DNA of 52,555 bases from a virus, in IMG/VR virus record IMGVR_UViG_3300022602_003287, positions 1-52,555 of that record; one strand, written 5' to 3'. Below the pieces are notes generated by a model. The model saw only the letters and a program-made list of their open reading frames with translations, had not been told where the DNA came from and did no database searches. Of the stretch, positions 6,528-15,654 are shown in pieces. The position numbers were made by a program, and so were the translations under genes. Numbering within the stretch: position 1 is the stretch's first letter; the number at the start of each line of letters is the position of its first letter.

Positions 6528-9409
6528 TTGCTTGCTAGTATCTTGATGTATCCCGCCATGATGCGTTCTATATCTTCATTAACGGGCACCTGGGCTGTCT
6601 TCTTATCTTTATTTGATAGGAAATCAGAGATATCCTGTTCGCTGTACCCTAACAGACGTCCTAGTTTTTCGTGGAATGAATCGGTAGGTGGTCGTCCGCT
6701 CGCTATAACCTGTTGGAATAACTGCGATATTTGTTTACCTGAATAAGCATCCTTACTGATGGCGAAACTATCATAGTTAGCGAATGCCTTGAAAGGAGTG
6801 ACGATCCATCCAAACTTCTCTATGTAAGGCCGCCATTCTGCCATTTCGTGCGGGAATATCAATGCGGCTGGCTTCTTGCCTTTTATCATGAGTTCGAGTT
6901 CTTTACCATTATGCGGACCTATGGCTTCTGCTACGGTTTCTCGATAAGGACGAACCCATGAGAATCTCGTATCGGCCGGTATCCATTTGATCCCTAGTCC
7001 CCTATTGCCCATAGCAGGATCTGTGTCTATCAATAACCAGTTCTTTTGTTCGCTAAATGGAACAGAGTGTTGTTTCCTAAGTATACGTACGATCTTACCA
7101 GTGGCTTCTATTTTGCCCATCATAGCATCTTCATTAACTTTCTCCGATGCTTCTTTAGTAAGGTATTTTGCGTCTCCTTTTTCTCTCCATTTCTTCCACA
7201 TTTTTTCGCCATCTTTGGATTGAATTTCACTTGGGGCAATAGGTGTTCCTAACATTCTAAGATAAGCATACATTGTTGCGGCAACACCTTTACCTCGATA
7301 TTCTGGTAACACAGTTGTTTTTATACTTTCCATCTTATTATTGTAAGGTGAACTAGCAAATATTGCACTACCTATTTTTTTATTGTTATCTAATGCTGTA
7401 ATAGTAATAAAAATTTCTTGATCATCTATATCAGTTTTTGCATTATAAGTGTAATCACCGATTTCTTGTGTATGATTAAATCTTTTATCCCAGAGGTCGT
7501 AGTTATACTCCTCTTCTCTTGCTTCTGCTATACCTTCCTCACATCCGCCACCGACTAGATCACCTGCACGAGCCGGACGTTTCATATTACCTTTTAGCTG
7601 ACCTGCTGATCCTAGTTTATTCTTATTGCTACCAGGAAACACGCTCTTGGGCAACATGGCCTCTTTAGCTGGTTCTTCTTTATTATGATCTGGTTTCTTA
7701 TCGGGCATAATAGCATCGAGATATTTTTTAGCACGTTCTCTTTCGCCTTTAGATTTTTCACGTTCTCTTTCAAAGGCCCTTTGTAGTTTTTCTGCGGCAC
7801 TCATTCGCCTTGTTTCTTGTATTCCTATACCTCCAGGCATACTTACATAGTTGGCACTGCCTACTCCGGGTCTGCGACTTTCTGGACTCCCATTGTCACC
7901 ATATCCGCCTTCTTTGGTTTTACGGCTTTTCCTAGGAACGGGTGCTAGATTTATTTTAAGGTCTTCCCATAGCTGATGTGCTGTTCGATCATCTAGTGTA
8001 GACGGTAAGTCTCGCCTAAAAGAATCCCAGTCGTCTTGCTTGACAAATTCTTTCATCTGACTGCTACTTTCCGCATCTGGGTCTCTATCTACTGCTACAA
8101 ACCCCATATCATCAAAATGGAAATCGATCCCATTCTGCTTTTCTAAAAGTTCTTTGAAATTTAGCTTACCTTCCATCCTGTCTCGTCCAGCGACCATAAT
8201 GATTTTTTTATATTTTTGATTTATGTGTTGTGCTATGTGTATTATGGTACCCATCTGTTCATTACAGGGTACAAAGTTTACTCCAGGAAATGCCTTGGTA
8301 ATATAAGGCATCTTTTGATCTATAGACAAAGGATTAGCATATTTTGTCGCGGTAGTATCTCCTACTTTCTTAGATACGAATATCGCATAGTCAGCATGAT
8401 GCTGTTGTGCTGTTGTTTTAACTTTATCGATCAATAACTTGTGGCCGTTGGTAGGAATCTGGAAGCGGCCAAATGCGAATACCATAGTATCCGGACCTGC
8501 GGTTTCCAATAGGGCATTAAACAGTCTTATCTGCTTTTTGTTCTCGCTGAATGTTTGTCTTATCTTGTCCAATGCGGACTCCTTGCCTGCGCCCTTAGCT
8601 GTACCTACTTCGCCACTCTTAACGGTAATCATGCTAGCGAACACACCTTGTATGCGTTGGCTACTGCGTGGATTCTTAATAACCTGTTTAGTTTTATTTA
8701 ATAATTCTTCGAAGCTAGAATTCAAATCGTATTGATATAATAACTTCTGTAAATCCTCCCAGTTCTGGCTAGACCATATAATTTCTCTATCTAGTTGTTT
8801 AAATGTTCCTTGTTCATAGGTGACTTTACGTAGTTCTAGTTTTACACTAGATAGATTAAATTCATATTCTTGATCTGGACCTAGTTCTGTTGAAGCATTT
8901 ATTCCTAGTTTTTTAAACAATATCGCCGGAGCTGTTTCTATGGTAGCTACTTTAACTAGACCTAATACTAGGCCCTGCTTCTCAGCTGGCATATCTAAGA
9001 AGTGTTGCTTGAAAGATACTTCACCTTCATCTGCGGCAATTATGTTGTCAATCTGTACGCTGTATCCCATCTCATCGTCGTGATATCGTACAGTAACTAT
9101 CTCACCGCTGTTATAAGTCCTTTTGCCTGGATGTTTGACACTGGTAAAAGGCACGATAGTAGTATCTGGTTGTTTTTCAAAAAACTTAACCAGTTGTTTC
9201 TTTGTTGTAGCTTTATCCTGATCTGACTGTATATGTGCTATAAGATCTATATCACCGAAGTTTTGTTTGTTAGGATCGCTATTATAGCTTCCTGATTTGT
9301 TTAAGCTGACGAATCCAGGGAACTGTTTTATAAGAGGTAAGTAGCTGGCTACGAATCTCTCATAGTCTTGTCTGCTTTTAACTCTTTCTGCTCCAGTGAC
9401 TCCGCTCAT
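6524..9409 (-). CDS. Multidomain protein: Pol-beta-type nucleotidyltransferase, HxGH-type cytidylyltransferase fold, GNAT, C-terminal modules
   Basis: 961 residues. Domain 1 (about 10-260) has GSYNSDPNKQN followed by GDIDLI (52-57), the metal-binding pattern of Pol-beta-fold nucleotidyltransferases. Domain 2 (about 305-490) has FGRFQIPTNGHKLL (313-326) and VAGRDRM, the pattern of the cytidylyltransferase superfamily seen in T4-like phages. Residues 500-620 are low-complexity and charged. IAE-A at 629/630 precedes a GNAT-like domain (631-750) with LPEYRGKGVA (701-710). VAE-A at 828/829 precedes a last module. The IAE/VAE sites match the putative prohead-protease sites in the 1145-residue protein, so this too may be processed. 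The substrates are unknown. Confidence 0.65.
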   Translation of the reverse strand: MSGVTGAERVKSRQDYERFVASYLPLIKQFPGFVSLNKSGSYNSDPNKQNFGDIDLIAHIQSDQDKATTKKQLVKFFEKQPDTTIVPFTSVKHPGKRTYNSGEIVTVRYHDDEMGYSVQIDNIIAADEGEVSFKQHFLDMPAEKQGLVLGLVKVATIETAPAILFKKLGINASTELGPDQEYEFNLSSVKLELRKVTYEQGTFKQLDREIIWSSQNWEDLQKLLYQYDLNSSFEELLNKTKQVIKNPRSSQRIQGVFASMITVKSGEVGTAKGAGKESALDKIRQTFSENKKQIRLFNALLETAGPDTMVFAFGRFQIPTNGHKLLIDKVKTTAQQHHADYAIFVSKKVGDTTATKYANPLSIDQKMPYITKAFPGVNFVPCNEQMGTIIHIAQHINQKYKKIIMVAGRDRMEGKLNFKELLEKQNGIDFHFDDMGFVAVDRDPDAESSSQMKEFVKQDDWDSFRRDLPSTLDDRTAHQLWEDLKINLAPVPRKSRKTKEGGYGDNGSPESRRPGVGSANYVSMPGGIGIQETRRMSAAEKLQRAFEREREKSKGERERAKKYLDAIMPDKKPDHNKEEPAKEAMLPKSVFPGSNKNKLGSAGQLKGNMKRPARAGDLVGGGCEEGIAEAREEEYNYDLWDKRFNHTQEIGDYTYNAKTDIDDQEIFITITALDNNKKIGSAIFASSPYNNKMESIKTTVLPEYRGKGVAATMYAYLRMLGTPIAPSEIQSKDGEKMWKKWREKGDAKYLTKEASEKVNEDAMMGKIEATGKIVRILRKQHSVPFSEQKNWLLIDTDPAMGNRGLGIKWIPADTRFSWVRPYRETVAEAIGPHNGKELELMIKGKKPAALIFPHEMAEWRPYIEKFGWIVTPFKAFANYDSFAISKDAYSGKQISQLFQQVIASGRPPTDSFHEKLGRLLGYSEQDISDFLSNKDKKTAQVPVNEDIERIMAGYIKILASK

Positions 9410-10551
9410 GCCTGTTCTGTCCTATACTTGGCCAAGGCTGATGTGTCAGGTAGGAACTTGCCTTTCAATCCTAGTTCAGGTTGCTTCCTTACCCAATCTT
9501 TCTGCATATCATCTGGTATATCTGCACGAGTACTGTCTAATATTTTGAAGTAGACATTCAATAAATGGTCGTATTGATCTGGAGTCATTTTAGATTTTAA
9601 TAGTTTATGCAATCTATAATAATCTTCAGCATCTTGCTCTGTAATATTAAACCCTAATCTTTCACTTAGTATCTTCAATGCGTTTTCTGGATCGCGTGCG
9701 ACTACCTCTCCAGTTTCTTTATCCTTGACACCGTTGACATGATTAAACGATAAGTTGGCTACTTGAAAAGCGCTTAACATCAGCTGTGTACGATGTAGTC
9801 CTTTGACATTTGATTCTTTCGGATATGCCGCAGAATGATAACTAAACTTCAACCATGGCAGGTCTCCGATCATCCAATCTATCTGGACACCGATACCTAA
9901 ACCGTTGCCTTGAGGATCTATCTGAGGAAATAAACCAAATATGTTTCCGTCTGTAACTTTCTTTTCATCGCAATATAGGTTAGGCGCATGACTGTTGATA
10001 TATAGCGTTAGAAGTTTTAAGAATGCCTTCATCCTTAACATAGAAGGAGTTGCTGTCTTAGCACGTTTCTTTAATAATTCAAATTCTGTAGCCACTGCCG
10101 CAGGATCTACTCCCCATTCGGCGATACTAGCATCACTCATTTCTTTATCTAACAATACTGATGCGCTGATACCTAGATCAATATCTCCTGCTTCTTTTGG
10201 ACCTAAATCCATCCACGGCTCATTGGTACCAGGTCTAAAAACCCAAAAATGACCTGTATCCTCTGCTTTGAAAACATCTTTGTTGGCCGCACCTTTATAT
10301 ACTTTGGGAAGTTCGCTGGCAGACGGCACAGTGCCTTTGACTTCTAGGCTACTAGATCCTACAGAGTGGAAATGCTGTCTATCAAATATAGCTGACTTTT
10401 TGGGAAATAATTTTTTCAGTTCTTCAAAATATGCCGTCAATGTAGGATCAATATTTTCCAATGATATAGGCGCTGTCTTTCCAGCAAATACATTTCCACC
10501 TTCAAGCAAGGGATTGGGTACAGGTCTAGAAAATAATTCAATCAACAACAT
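9406..10551 (-). CDS. Nucleotidyltransferase-like protein with possible head-targeting leader
   Basis: 381 residues. GSSSLEV (65-71) and GDIDLG (122-127) form the two-part metal motif of Pol-beta-type nucleotidyltransferases; about 50 residues lie between them, which is long for the fold. The N-terminus MLLIELFSRPVPNPLLE-GGN contains an LLE-G site at residue 17 that fits the prohead-protease pattern. It overlaps the next gene, which has the same kind of domain, by 4 nt, so the two may form a pair. A small-molecule or protein-modifying role is possible; none can be shown here. Confidence 0.55.
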   Translation of the reverse strand: MLLIELFSRPVPNPLLEGGNVFAGKTAPISLENIDPTLTAYFEELKKLFPKKSAIFDRQHFHSVGSSSLEVKGTVPSASELPKVYKGAANKDVFKAEDTGHFWVFRPGTNEPWMDLGPKEAGDIDLGISASVLLDKEMSDASIAEWGVDPAAVATEFELLKKRAKTATPSMLRMKAFLKLLTLYINSHAPNLYCDEKKVTDGNIFGLFPQIDPQGNGLGIGVQIDWMIGDLPWLKFSYHSAAYPKESNVKGLHRTQLMLSAFQVANLSFNHVNGVKDKETGEVVARDPENALKILSERLGFNITEQDAEDYYRLHKLLKSKMTPDQYDHLLNVYFKILDSTRADIPDDMQKDWVRKQPELGLKGKFLPDTSALAKYRTEQA

Positions 10552-10560
10552 GATAAGGTC

Positions 10561-10950
10561 CTAAAACTTATATTCGCCTTTTTTGATATCTTCTACATAT
10601 CTTTCAGCAAGGCGTCTGCAGAGATGTTCGCACATTTCTTTATCGAATATTTTTTTAGGATGTCCAGGAATCTTATTTTTTTCATGGAACTCAAGGCAGG
10701 CTTCTCGGACCATTGGCATCCAGCACTCTTGATATTTTGTCTTATCTATTTTTTTATTCTTTTTATATTCCTGATACATCTCGTGTAGTTTAGGAATAAC
10801 ATGTTTTTTATGCAGATGATCATGATCTAATATATGCCAGAATACATCGTTGGCTAGTTTTTCACGTTGCTGATCGTCGTCATTCTTTCCATAACTATTT
10901 TTTTCGTGCTCGTCTATAGAAGGGACGCTAAACATTTCGTATAGTTTCAT
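10561..10950 (-). CDS. Conserved aquatic-phage protein of unknown function
   Basis: 129 residues, charged and helical. After MKLYEMFSVPS the body reads as a helical domain with FWHILDHDHLHKKHVIPKL and a Cys-containing second half (ECWMPMVREACLEFHEKN, EMCEHLCRR). The lysine, histidine and cysteine content suggests a metal site, not proven. The N-terminus keeps the MK..E[FM] shape of the CTS-like leaders next to it. I recall similar proteins in uncultured marine phages but no function. Confidence 0.6.
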   Translation of the reverse strand: MKLYEMFSVPSIDEHEKNSYGKNDDDQQREKLANDVFWHILDHDHLHKKHVIPKLHEMYQEYKKNKKIDKTKYQECWMPMVREACLEFHEKNKIPGHPKKIFDKEMCEHLCRRLAERYVEDIKKGEYKF

Positions 10951-10955
10951 GATCT

Positions 10956-11402
10956 TTAATAGTTATAGTTGACCCATTCTACGGATCCGTTATTGGGGTT
11001 ATTTTCGAATATCGTTGGACCGACACCTCTTTGTACAAAGGCACGCACCCAAACAAAGTTTCCACTGAAGTTAACATAGTTAGTGGTAGTAGTAACGGCA
11101 GGATTATTAGAGTTATTAAAATTAAAAGATGATCCGCTAACCGTAAACCAATCAGTTTCGCATGGCATAGTAGCTAACGTAGCTTGTGTGCTAAGTGTTC
11201 CTACGAAATCTCGGGTGATCGTATAGCTTACAGTATGCAGGCCACCGTTGTTACCAAAGTAACCGTTGCCTTTTTCTTTATAGCTATAGAAGTTGTTACT
11301 GCCATCGGGTGCGACGGTAGTTGAGGGTATTTGTGTGCTGTGGGGAGTGAACGTTGTTCCTGTACCGACAGCGAATTGAAATTGTAGACTTAATCCTGGC
11401 AT
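10956..11402 (-). CDS. Putative virion surface protein
   Basis: 148 residues, rich in Asn, Thr, Ser, Gly and aromatic residues and poor in Lys: typical of beta-structured virion or tail proteins. It ends WVNYNY. I chose the ATG whose first base overlaps the upstream TGA; a TTG one codon earlier is also in frame. There is no Shine-Dalgarno; an ATAAATA late box lies 4 nt upstream of the ATG, as before the 281-residue gene. Function unknown. Confidence 0.6.
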   Translation of the reverse strand: MPGLSLQFQFAVGTGTTFTPHSTQIPSTTVAPDGSNNFYSYKEKGNGYFGNNGGLHTVSYTITRDFVGTLSTQATLATMPCETDWFTVSGSSFNFNNSNNPAVTTTTNYVNFSGNFVWVRAFVQRGVGPTIFENNPNNGSVEWVNYNY

Positions 11403-12010
11403 CAAGTATTTATGCTTGATCTAGTTATATATTCTTCAAGTTTTCGATGATCAGACCCTATAAACAGTAATACCATACTGAGTGTAGGGCCATCTTTGAT
11501 ATAGATAAAGGGTTCTGGATAGTATACTGTCATGCCCTCTAACCAAATACGTGTTTTTCCTGAGTATTTTATACTATAATTTTGTTCGGCCCAAGATGCG
11601 AATTTATTCCTATTTTCTTTCGACATAGAAGGTCTCAGATGCATCTTGTATTTGAATCCGCCCTTAGGTAGTTCGTTACACATGACCTTCTTTGGCCCGT
11701 CGCTTTCTAAGACTGATAGTTCTTCTTCATTGGCTGGGCTGGTTATTCCCACGATCCACTTACCTACTTTTTTTTCGATCTGCGGTATCAGCTCCTTATC
11801 ATTAAAAAAGAAACTATGGATATTATTCTCAGATCTAGTTTTTACATCATTGTGATTAGTTATAGTTTTTGAAATGGCATAAAAATCATAGACTTCCTTA
11901 TACATACTCGGGGCCAACTTGTATCGAGTACGTCCTATTCCTTTTACACTACAATCTATCTTATAACGATATTTGTTATAAAATAGTTTATTCGTTGTCA
12001 GCTGTTGCAT
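11402..12010 (-). CDS. Unknown protein, possible small nuclease-like or structural factor
   Basis: 202 residues with mixed alpha/beta composition. No signal peptide, membrane helix or clear catalytic motif is visible. It contains KGGFKYKMHLRPSMSKENR and FIYIKDGPTLSMVLLFIG, the latter like a core beta strand pair. The start overlaps the 3' end of clpA by 23 nt, so it is probably read from the clpA transcript. I do not recognise it. Confidence 0.5.
   Translation of the reverse strand: MQQLTTNKLFYNKYRYKIDCSVKGIGRTRYKLAPSMYKEVYDFYAISKTITNHNDVKTRSENNIHSFFFNDKELIPQIEKKVGKWIVGITSPANEEELSVLESDGPKKVMCNELPKGGFKYKMHLRPSMSKENRNKFASWAEQNYSIKYSGKTRIWLEGMTVYYPEPFIYIKDGPTLSMVLLFIGSDHRKLEEYITRSSINT
11407..11413 (-). 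promoter_or_regulatory. T4-type late promoter box, leaderless geometry
   Basis: ATAAATA, then CTTG, then ATG. It lies inside the last codons of the upstream gene. The predicted transcription start falls on the ATG of the downstream gene, exactly as at 1322-1328. Confidence 0.45.
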
Positions 12011-14264
12011 CTTCGATGACCTTAGGTTTAGTTACAGGTAATGGATCTAAGAAGTTTAGGGTCAGCTTATCGCCATCGACGCCTATTTCTACGATACCAC
12101 CGTTGGTTAACTTGCCGAACAATATCTCTTTACTTAATGGTTTCTTGATATGTTCGTCGATGGTGCGTTGTAATGGACGTGCGCCCATCTTGCTATCGAA
12201 TCCTTTCTTGATTAGATATTCAACAGCATCTACATTAGGTTTAACATGAACATTCTTATCTTTAATAAGACTATTAAGTTCATCGATAAACTTCTTGACT
12301 ACTTTGATCATAGTCTGTTGATCCAACTTACCGAAGCGTATGATACCGTCTAAGCGATTGCGGAACTCAGGAGCAAAGAACTTGTTAACAGCATCTTTAG
12401 GATCGCCGTCTCTTTCTAGGCTACCAAATCCGAGACTATTCTTTTCGGCATCTGCGGCACCTAAGTTGCTAGTCATGATAAGAATAGCGTTGCGAGCATC
12501 TGCCTTCTTGCCATTGCTTCCAGTTACAAATCCGTTATCCATTAACTGTAATAAAACAGTTAACACATCCGGATGAGCTTTTTCGACTTCATCTAATAAC
12601 AATACACAGTTAGGATGTTCTTGTAGTTTAGTGATCAACTGACCTGCGTTGTCTTCAAATCCTACATATCCCGGAGGGGCGCCGATGAACTTGGCCACGC
12701 TATGTTTCTCTTGGAACTCACTCATATCAAAACGCACTAGTTCAACACTGAGATTGCTGGCTAACTGTTTAGCGGCCTCTGTCTTACCAACACCGGTAGG
12801 TCCTACAAACAAGAAACTACCTACAGGTTTATCTAAGCCTTTTAATCCTGCCTGTGCCATGAAAATCTTATCAAGTATGCTTTCTACGGCTTTTTCCTGT
12901 CCATAGACTTTGTTCTTCATATTTTTTTCTAGATCTTTGAGATTTTTATTTTCTTTGGCCGCGATTTGATCTAAGGGTAATCCTGTAATCTTAGATACTT
13001 CAAATACTATTTCATCGTGATCAACAGTTCCGCCTTCTTCGTCATTGACCTTAAATCTAGCACCGGCACAGTCGATAAGATCTAATGCCTTGTCTGGCAG
13101 CTTTTTATCTGACATATATTTGACACTATATTTCACGCTGTCAATAATAGCCTGTTTAGTGATCTTGATATTGTGATGCTTCTCGTAATACTTCTTAACA
13201 CCATTAAGTATCTTAATAGCCGTAGCTTCATCGGGCTCATTGATAACCACACGTTGGAAACGTCGCATCAGTGCGCGATCCTTTTCAAAGTGTTTACGAT
13301 ATTCTTCCCAAGTAGTTGATGCTACTACTTTGATAGTTCCTTTGGCCAAGGCAGGTTTAAGCATATTGCTCATGTCATTGCTGGAACCACTGACAGCACC
13401 GGCACCGCTCATCATGTGTGCTTCATCGATAAACAATATACAGTTCTTCTTGCGTTCGAGAGCTGTAAGAACCATCTTTAGTCGTTCTTCGAAATCACCT
13501 CTATACTTACTACCTGCTAACATAGCACTGATGTCTAAACTATACACTGTATGGTCTTTGATGAACTTAGGAACAGTTCCATCTTCGATACGTTTTGCTA
13601 GACCCTCGGCGATAGCAGTCTTACCTACACCTGGATCTCCAATCAACATGACATTTGATTTATGCCTACGTGCCAATACCAATGTCAGTTCTTCAATCTC
13701 TTTTTCACGTCCAATAACTGGATCAATCTTTTTGGCTTTGGCTCTAGCTGAAAGATTACTACAGAACTGAACGATTAGTTTTTCTAACTGTCGATTATTG
13801 ACTTCGCTTATTTCGCTTTCTTCTAATACGTTATTATCTTTTTGTATAAACTCGATAAACTTATCTTTATCTATTTTTGCTAATCGCATGAAATATAAAC
13901 TATAGCTTTTCTTTTCGCTGAAAATACTAATAAAACAATCGATAGGTTCTATAGTGCTACGTCCGCTGAATAGTACCTGTGTAAAGGCACGATTTAATAC
14001 TCTGTCGATGGTATTTGTTTTCTTTGGTTTTTCTATATGTTCTTCGTTAACTAGATCTTTGAGTTCGTTTTCAATAAAAGTTTCTAGATTAATTTTTAAT
14101 ATATCAACATCCGCACCGTAGTTGACTAATACTTCATTGAATTTTTTATCAAGTATCAGGCTGTATAGGAAATGTTCTAATGTAAGATATTCGTGTTTAT
14201 TTCTACTTGCTATACCTACAGCCTTTTCAAAAATAGCTTCTAGGTCTTTATTTGGTTCTAACAT
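11988..14264 (-). CDS. clpA: ClpA-type AAA+ unfoldase
   Basis: 758 residues, the length of E. coli ClpA. It has an N-domain (1-145), a first AAA+ module with Walker A GDPGVGKT (209-216) and Walker B CILFIDEAH, and a second with GPTGVGKT (488-495) and VLLLDEVEKAH. No ClpB-type coiled middle domain is present. LGF at 611-613 sits where ClpA and ClpX carry the IGL/IGF loop that docks on ClpP, so partnership with the ClpP coded at 49694 is likely. ClpA unfolds proteins with ATP and feeds them into ClpP. It is the third gene of a dnaJ-def-clpA operon. Whole clpA genes in phages are rare in my knowledge. Confidence 0.93.
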   Translation of the reverse strand: MLEPNKDLEAIFEKAVGIASRNKHEYLTLEHFLYSLILDKKFNEVLVNYGADVDILKINLETFIENELKDLVNEEHIEKPKKTNTIDRVLNRAFTQVLFSGRSTIEPIDCFISIFSEKKSYSLYFMRLAKIDKDKFIEFIQKDNNVLEESEISEVNNRQLEKLIVQFCSNLSARAKAKKIDPVIGREKEIEELTLVLARRHKSNVMLIGDPGVGKTAIAEGLAKRIEDGTVPKFIKDHTVYSLDISAMLAGSKYRGDFEERLKMVLTALERKKNCILFIDEAHMMSGAGAVSGSSNDMSNMLKPALAKGTIKVVASTTWEEYRKHFEKDRALMRRFQRVVINEPDEATAIKILNGVKKYYEKHHNIKITKQAIIDSVKYSVKYMSDKKLPDKALDLIDCAGARFKVNDEEGGTVDHDEIVFEVSKITGLPLDQIAAKENKNLKDLEKNMKNKVYGQEKAVESILDKIFMAQAGLKGLDKPVGSFLFVGPTGVGKTEAAKQLASNLSVELVRFDMSEFQEKHSVAKFIGAPPGYVGFEDNAGQLITKLQEHPNCVLLLDEVEKAHPDVLTVLLQLMDNGFVTGSNGKKADARNAILIMTSNLGAADAEKNSLGFGSLERDGDPKDAVNKFFAPEFRNRLDGIIRFGKLDQQTMIKVVKKFIDELNSLIKDKNVHVKPNVDAVEYLIKKGFDSKMGARPLQRTIDEHIKKPLSKEILFGKLTNGGIVEIGVDGDKLTLNFLDPLPVTKPKVIEDATADNE

Positions 14265-14266
14265 CT

Positions 14267-14770
14267 TTATTTCCTTTTGTGTTTTGGTTTAGATTTTTTA
14301 ACAGCCATAGCCCATTTTAAAGTACTAACTCTGTCTTGGAATACGATCCCTTCTAGGTGATCTAGCTCATGGAGAAAACATTTACACTCGTAATCCCTAA
14401 ATTCTCCTTCTTGGAATTCTCCTGCACTATTTTGCCACCGTGCTTTTATCGCGGTAGGTCTTTTTATATTAACATAGATACCTGGAAAACTCAAACATGC
14501 CTCCTCCAGATCGTGTATATCATCTGTTGATGCTAACACTATAGGATTATAAAATGCCTGTGCGGCATCGGGGATATCTTTGTGTCCCATGACGAACATT
14601 CGGACTCGATGCCCTACCTGGTTGGCCGCTAGTCCCATGCCGTTGTTAGCAAACATGGTTTCTATCATATCTTTTTCAAGTTGTTTTGTATCGATGGATG
14701 TATCGCTGAAATCAAATTCAGGCATCCGTTCTCTTAATATGAGATCTGGAAAGTTGATTATTTTTAACAT
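14267..14770 (-). CDS. def: Peptide deformylase
   Basis: 167 residues with all three deformylase motifs: GMGLAANQ (44-51), EACLS (90-94, usually EGCLS) and HELDH (134-138). C92, H134 and H138 would bind the metal and E135 is the catalytic base. It removes the formyl group from new N-termini in the cytoplasm. It stands 2 nt from clpA and just after dnaJ. The Gly-to-Ala change in motif 2 is conservative. Phage deformylases are known from marine cyanophages; they probably help rapid processing of phage proteins. Confidence 0.95.
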   Translation of the reverse strand: MLKIINFPDLILRERMPEFDFSDTSIDTKQLEKDMIETMFANNGMGLAANQVGHRVRMFVMGHKDIPDAAQAFYNPIVLASTDDIHDLEEACLSFPGIYVNIKRPTAIKARWQNSAGEFQEGEFRDYECKCFLHELDHLEGIVFQDRVSTLKWAMAVKKSKPKHKRK

Positions 14771-14778
14771 AAAAATAT

Positions 14779-15609
14779 TTAAGCTATCGCTGACCGGATA
14801 GCTGATTTTTGTTGTTCGTTTAACTCTGCTGGTATCGAGAATTTTAACTTCAATAATAACCTACCTTTAAATCTAGGATCATTCATGTTAGGCATTCCTG
14901 CTCCTTGTATAGATAAAGTTTGATCAGGTTGGGTTCCTGGGTTTATTGTTATTTCTAATTCCCTATTATCGATAGTTTTTAACTTGATGGTATTCCCTAA
15001 TATAGCATCCCATACAGGTAAAGTAAGTTCGGTGACTAAATCATCTCCTTGTCTTGTAAAGATATTATGTGGATTGATCCTAACAGTTAGATGTATATCT
15101 CCTCTGGGAACTCCTTTTACTGTATCTTCGCCCATACCGGATAATCTCAATGTAGTACCATCTTGTATACCAGGGGGTATCTTTACACTTAACATTTGAT
15201 CAACACCGTCTGGGAGAGTTATATTGGCCAGCAACTCTTTTCCATAGAACGCTTCTTCTAGGGTGATTGTGGCCTGGGCATTAAGAGTTCTATTCCGAGG
15301 ACCGAAATGAGCGTGCCTTCCGAATATATCACCAAACGGATTACCTCCAAAATGCCTGAAGATATCCTCAAAAGGATTGCCACCTCCGAATCCACCGTGA
15401 TGGTGATGTTGTTGAGGCCCTCCACTATCATAGTTGCCTTTGGACCCGGGATCGCTTAACACTCTATATGCTTCTTCTATTTCTTGGAACTTTTGTGTAT
15501 CGCCGCCTCTATCCGGATGATGCTTACTGGCCATTCGACGATATGCCTGTTTGATTTCATCTTCGGATGCGTTTTTATTAATTCCTAGTGTTTGATAATA
15601 ATCAGTCAT
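14779..15609 (-). CDS. dnaJ: DnaJ-family co-chaperone, class B (CbpA-like)
   Basis: 276 residues. A J domain (about 3-63) carries HPD in [11 protein letters not shown] Gly/Phe/His-rich linker follows (about 64-105), then two beta-rich substrate-binding domains. The Cys-rich zinc domain of class A DnaJ is absent, and the length is close to CbpA. It would stimulate the host DnaK. It is the first gene of the dnaJ-def-clpA operon, preceded by a strong sigma-70 promoter, so expression is likely early. There is no clear Shine-Dalgarno before the ATG. Confidence 0.93.
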   Translation of the reverse strand: MTDYYQTLGINKNASEDEIKQAYRRMASKHHPDRGGDTQKFQEIEEAYRVLSDPGSKGNYDSGGPQQHHHHGGFGGGNPFEDIFRHFGGNPFGDIFGRHAHFGPRNRTLNAQATITLEEAFYGKELLANITLPDGVDQMLSVKIPPGIQDGTTLRLSGMGEDTVKGVPRGDIHLTVRINPHNIFTRQGDDLVTELTLPVWDAILGNTIKLKTIDNRELEITINPGTQPDQTLSIQGAGMPNMNDPRFKGRLLLKLKFSIPAELNEQQKSAIRSAIA

Positions 15610-15619
15610 AGTAGTAAGA

Positions 15620-15654
15620 AAAGGTATAGCAATACATTAGTATACTATACCTTT
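15620..15654. promoter_or_regulatory. 10-bp inverted repeat flanking the dnaJ promoter -10 box
   Basis: AAAGGTATAG at 15620-15629 and CTATACCTTT at 15645-15654 are perfect inverted arms with a 15-nt centre that holds the TATACT box. The right arm lies in the promoter spacer and the left arm on the transcription start. This is the position of a repressor operator; the same arms could form an RNA hairpin only if transcription started upstream. Confidence 0.55.

Noticed and set aside
7612-7800. 62-residue frame inside the nucleotidyltransferase gene
   Set aside because: Overlaps a low-complexity Lys-rich linker in another frame, without a ribosome-binding site.
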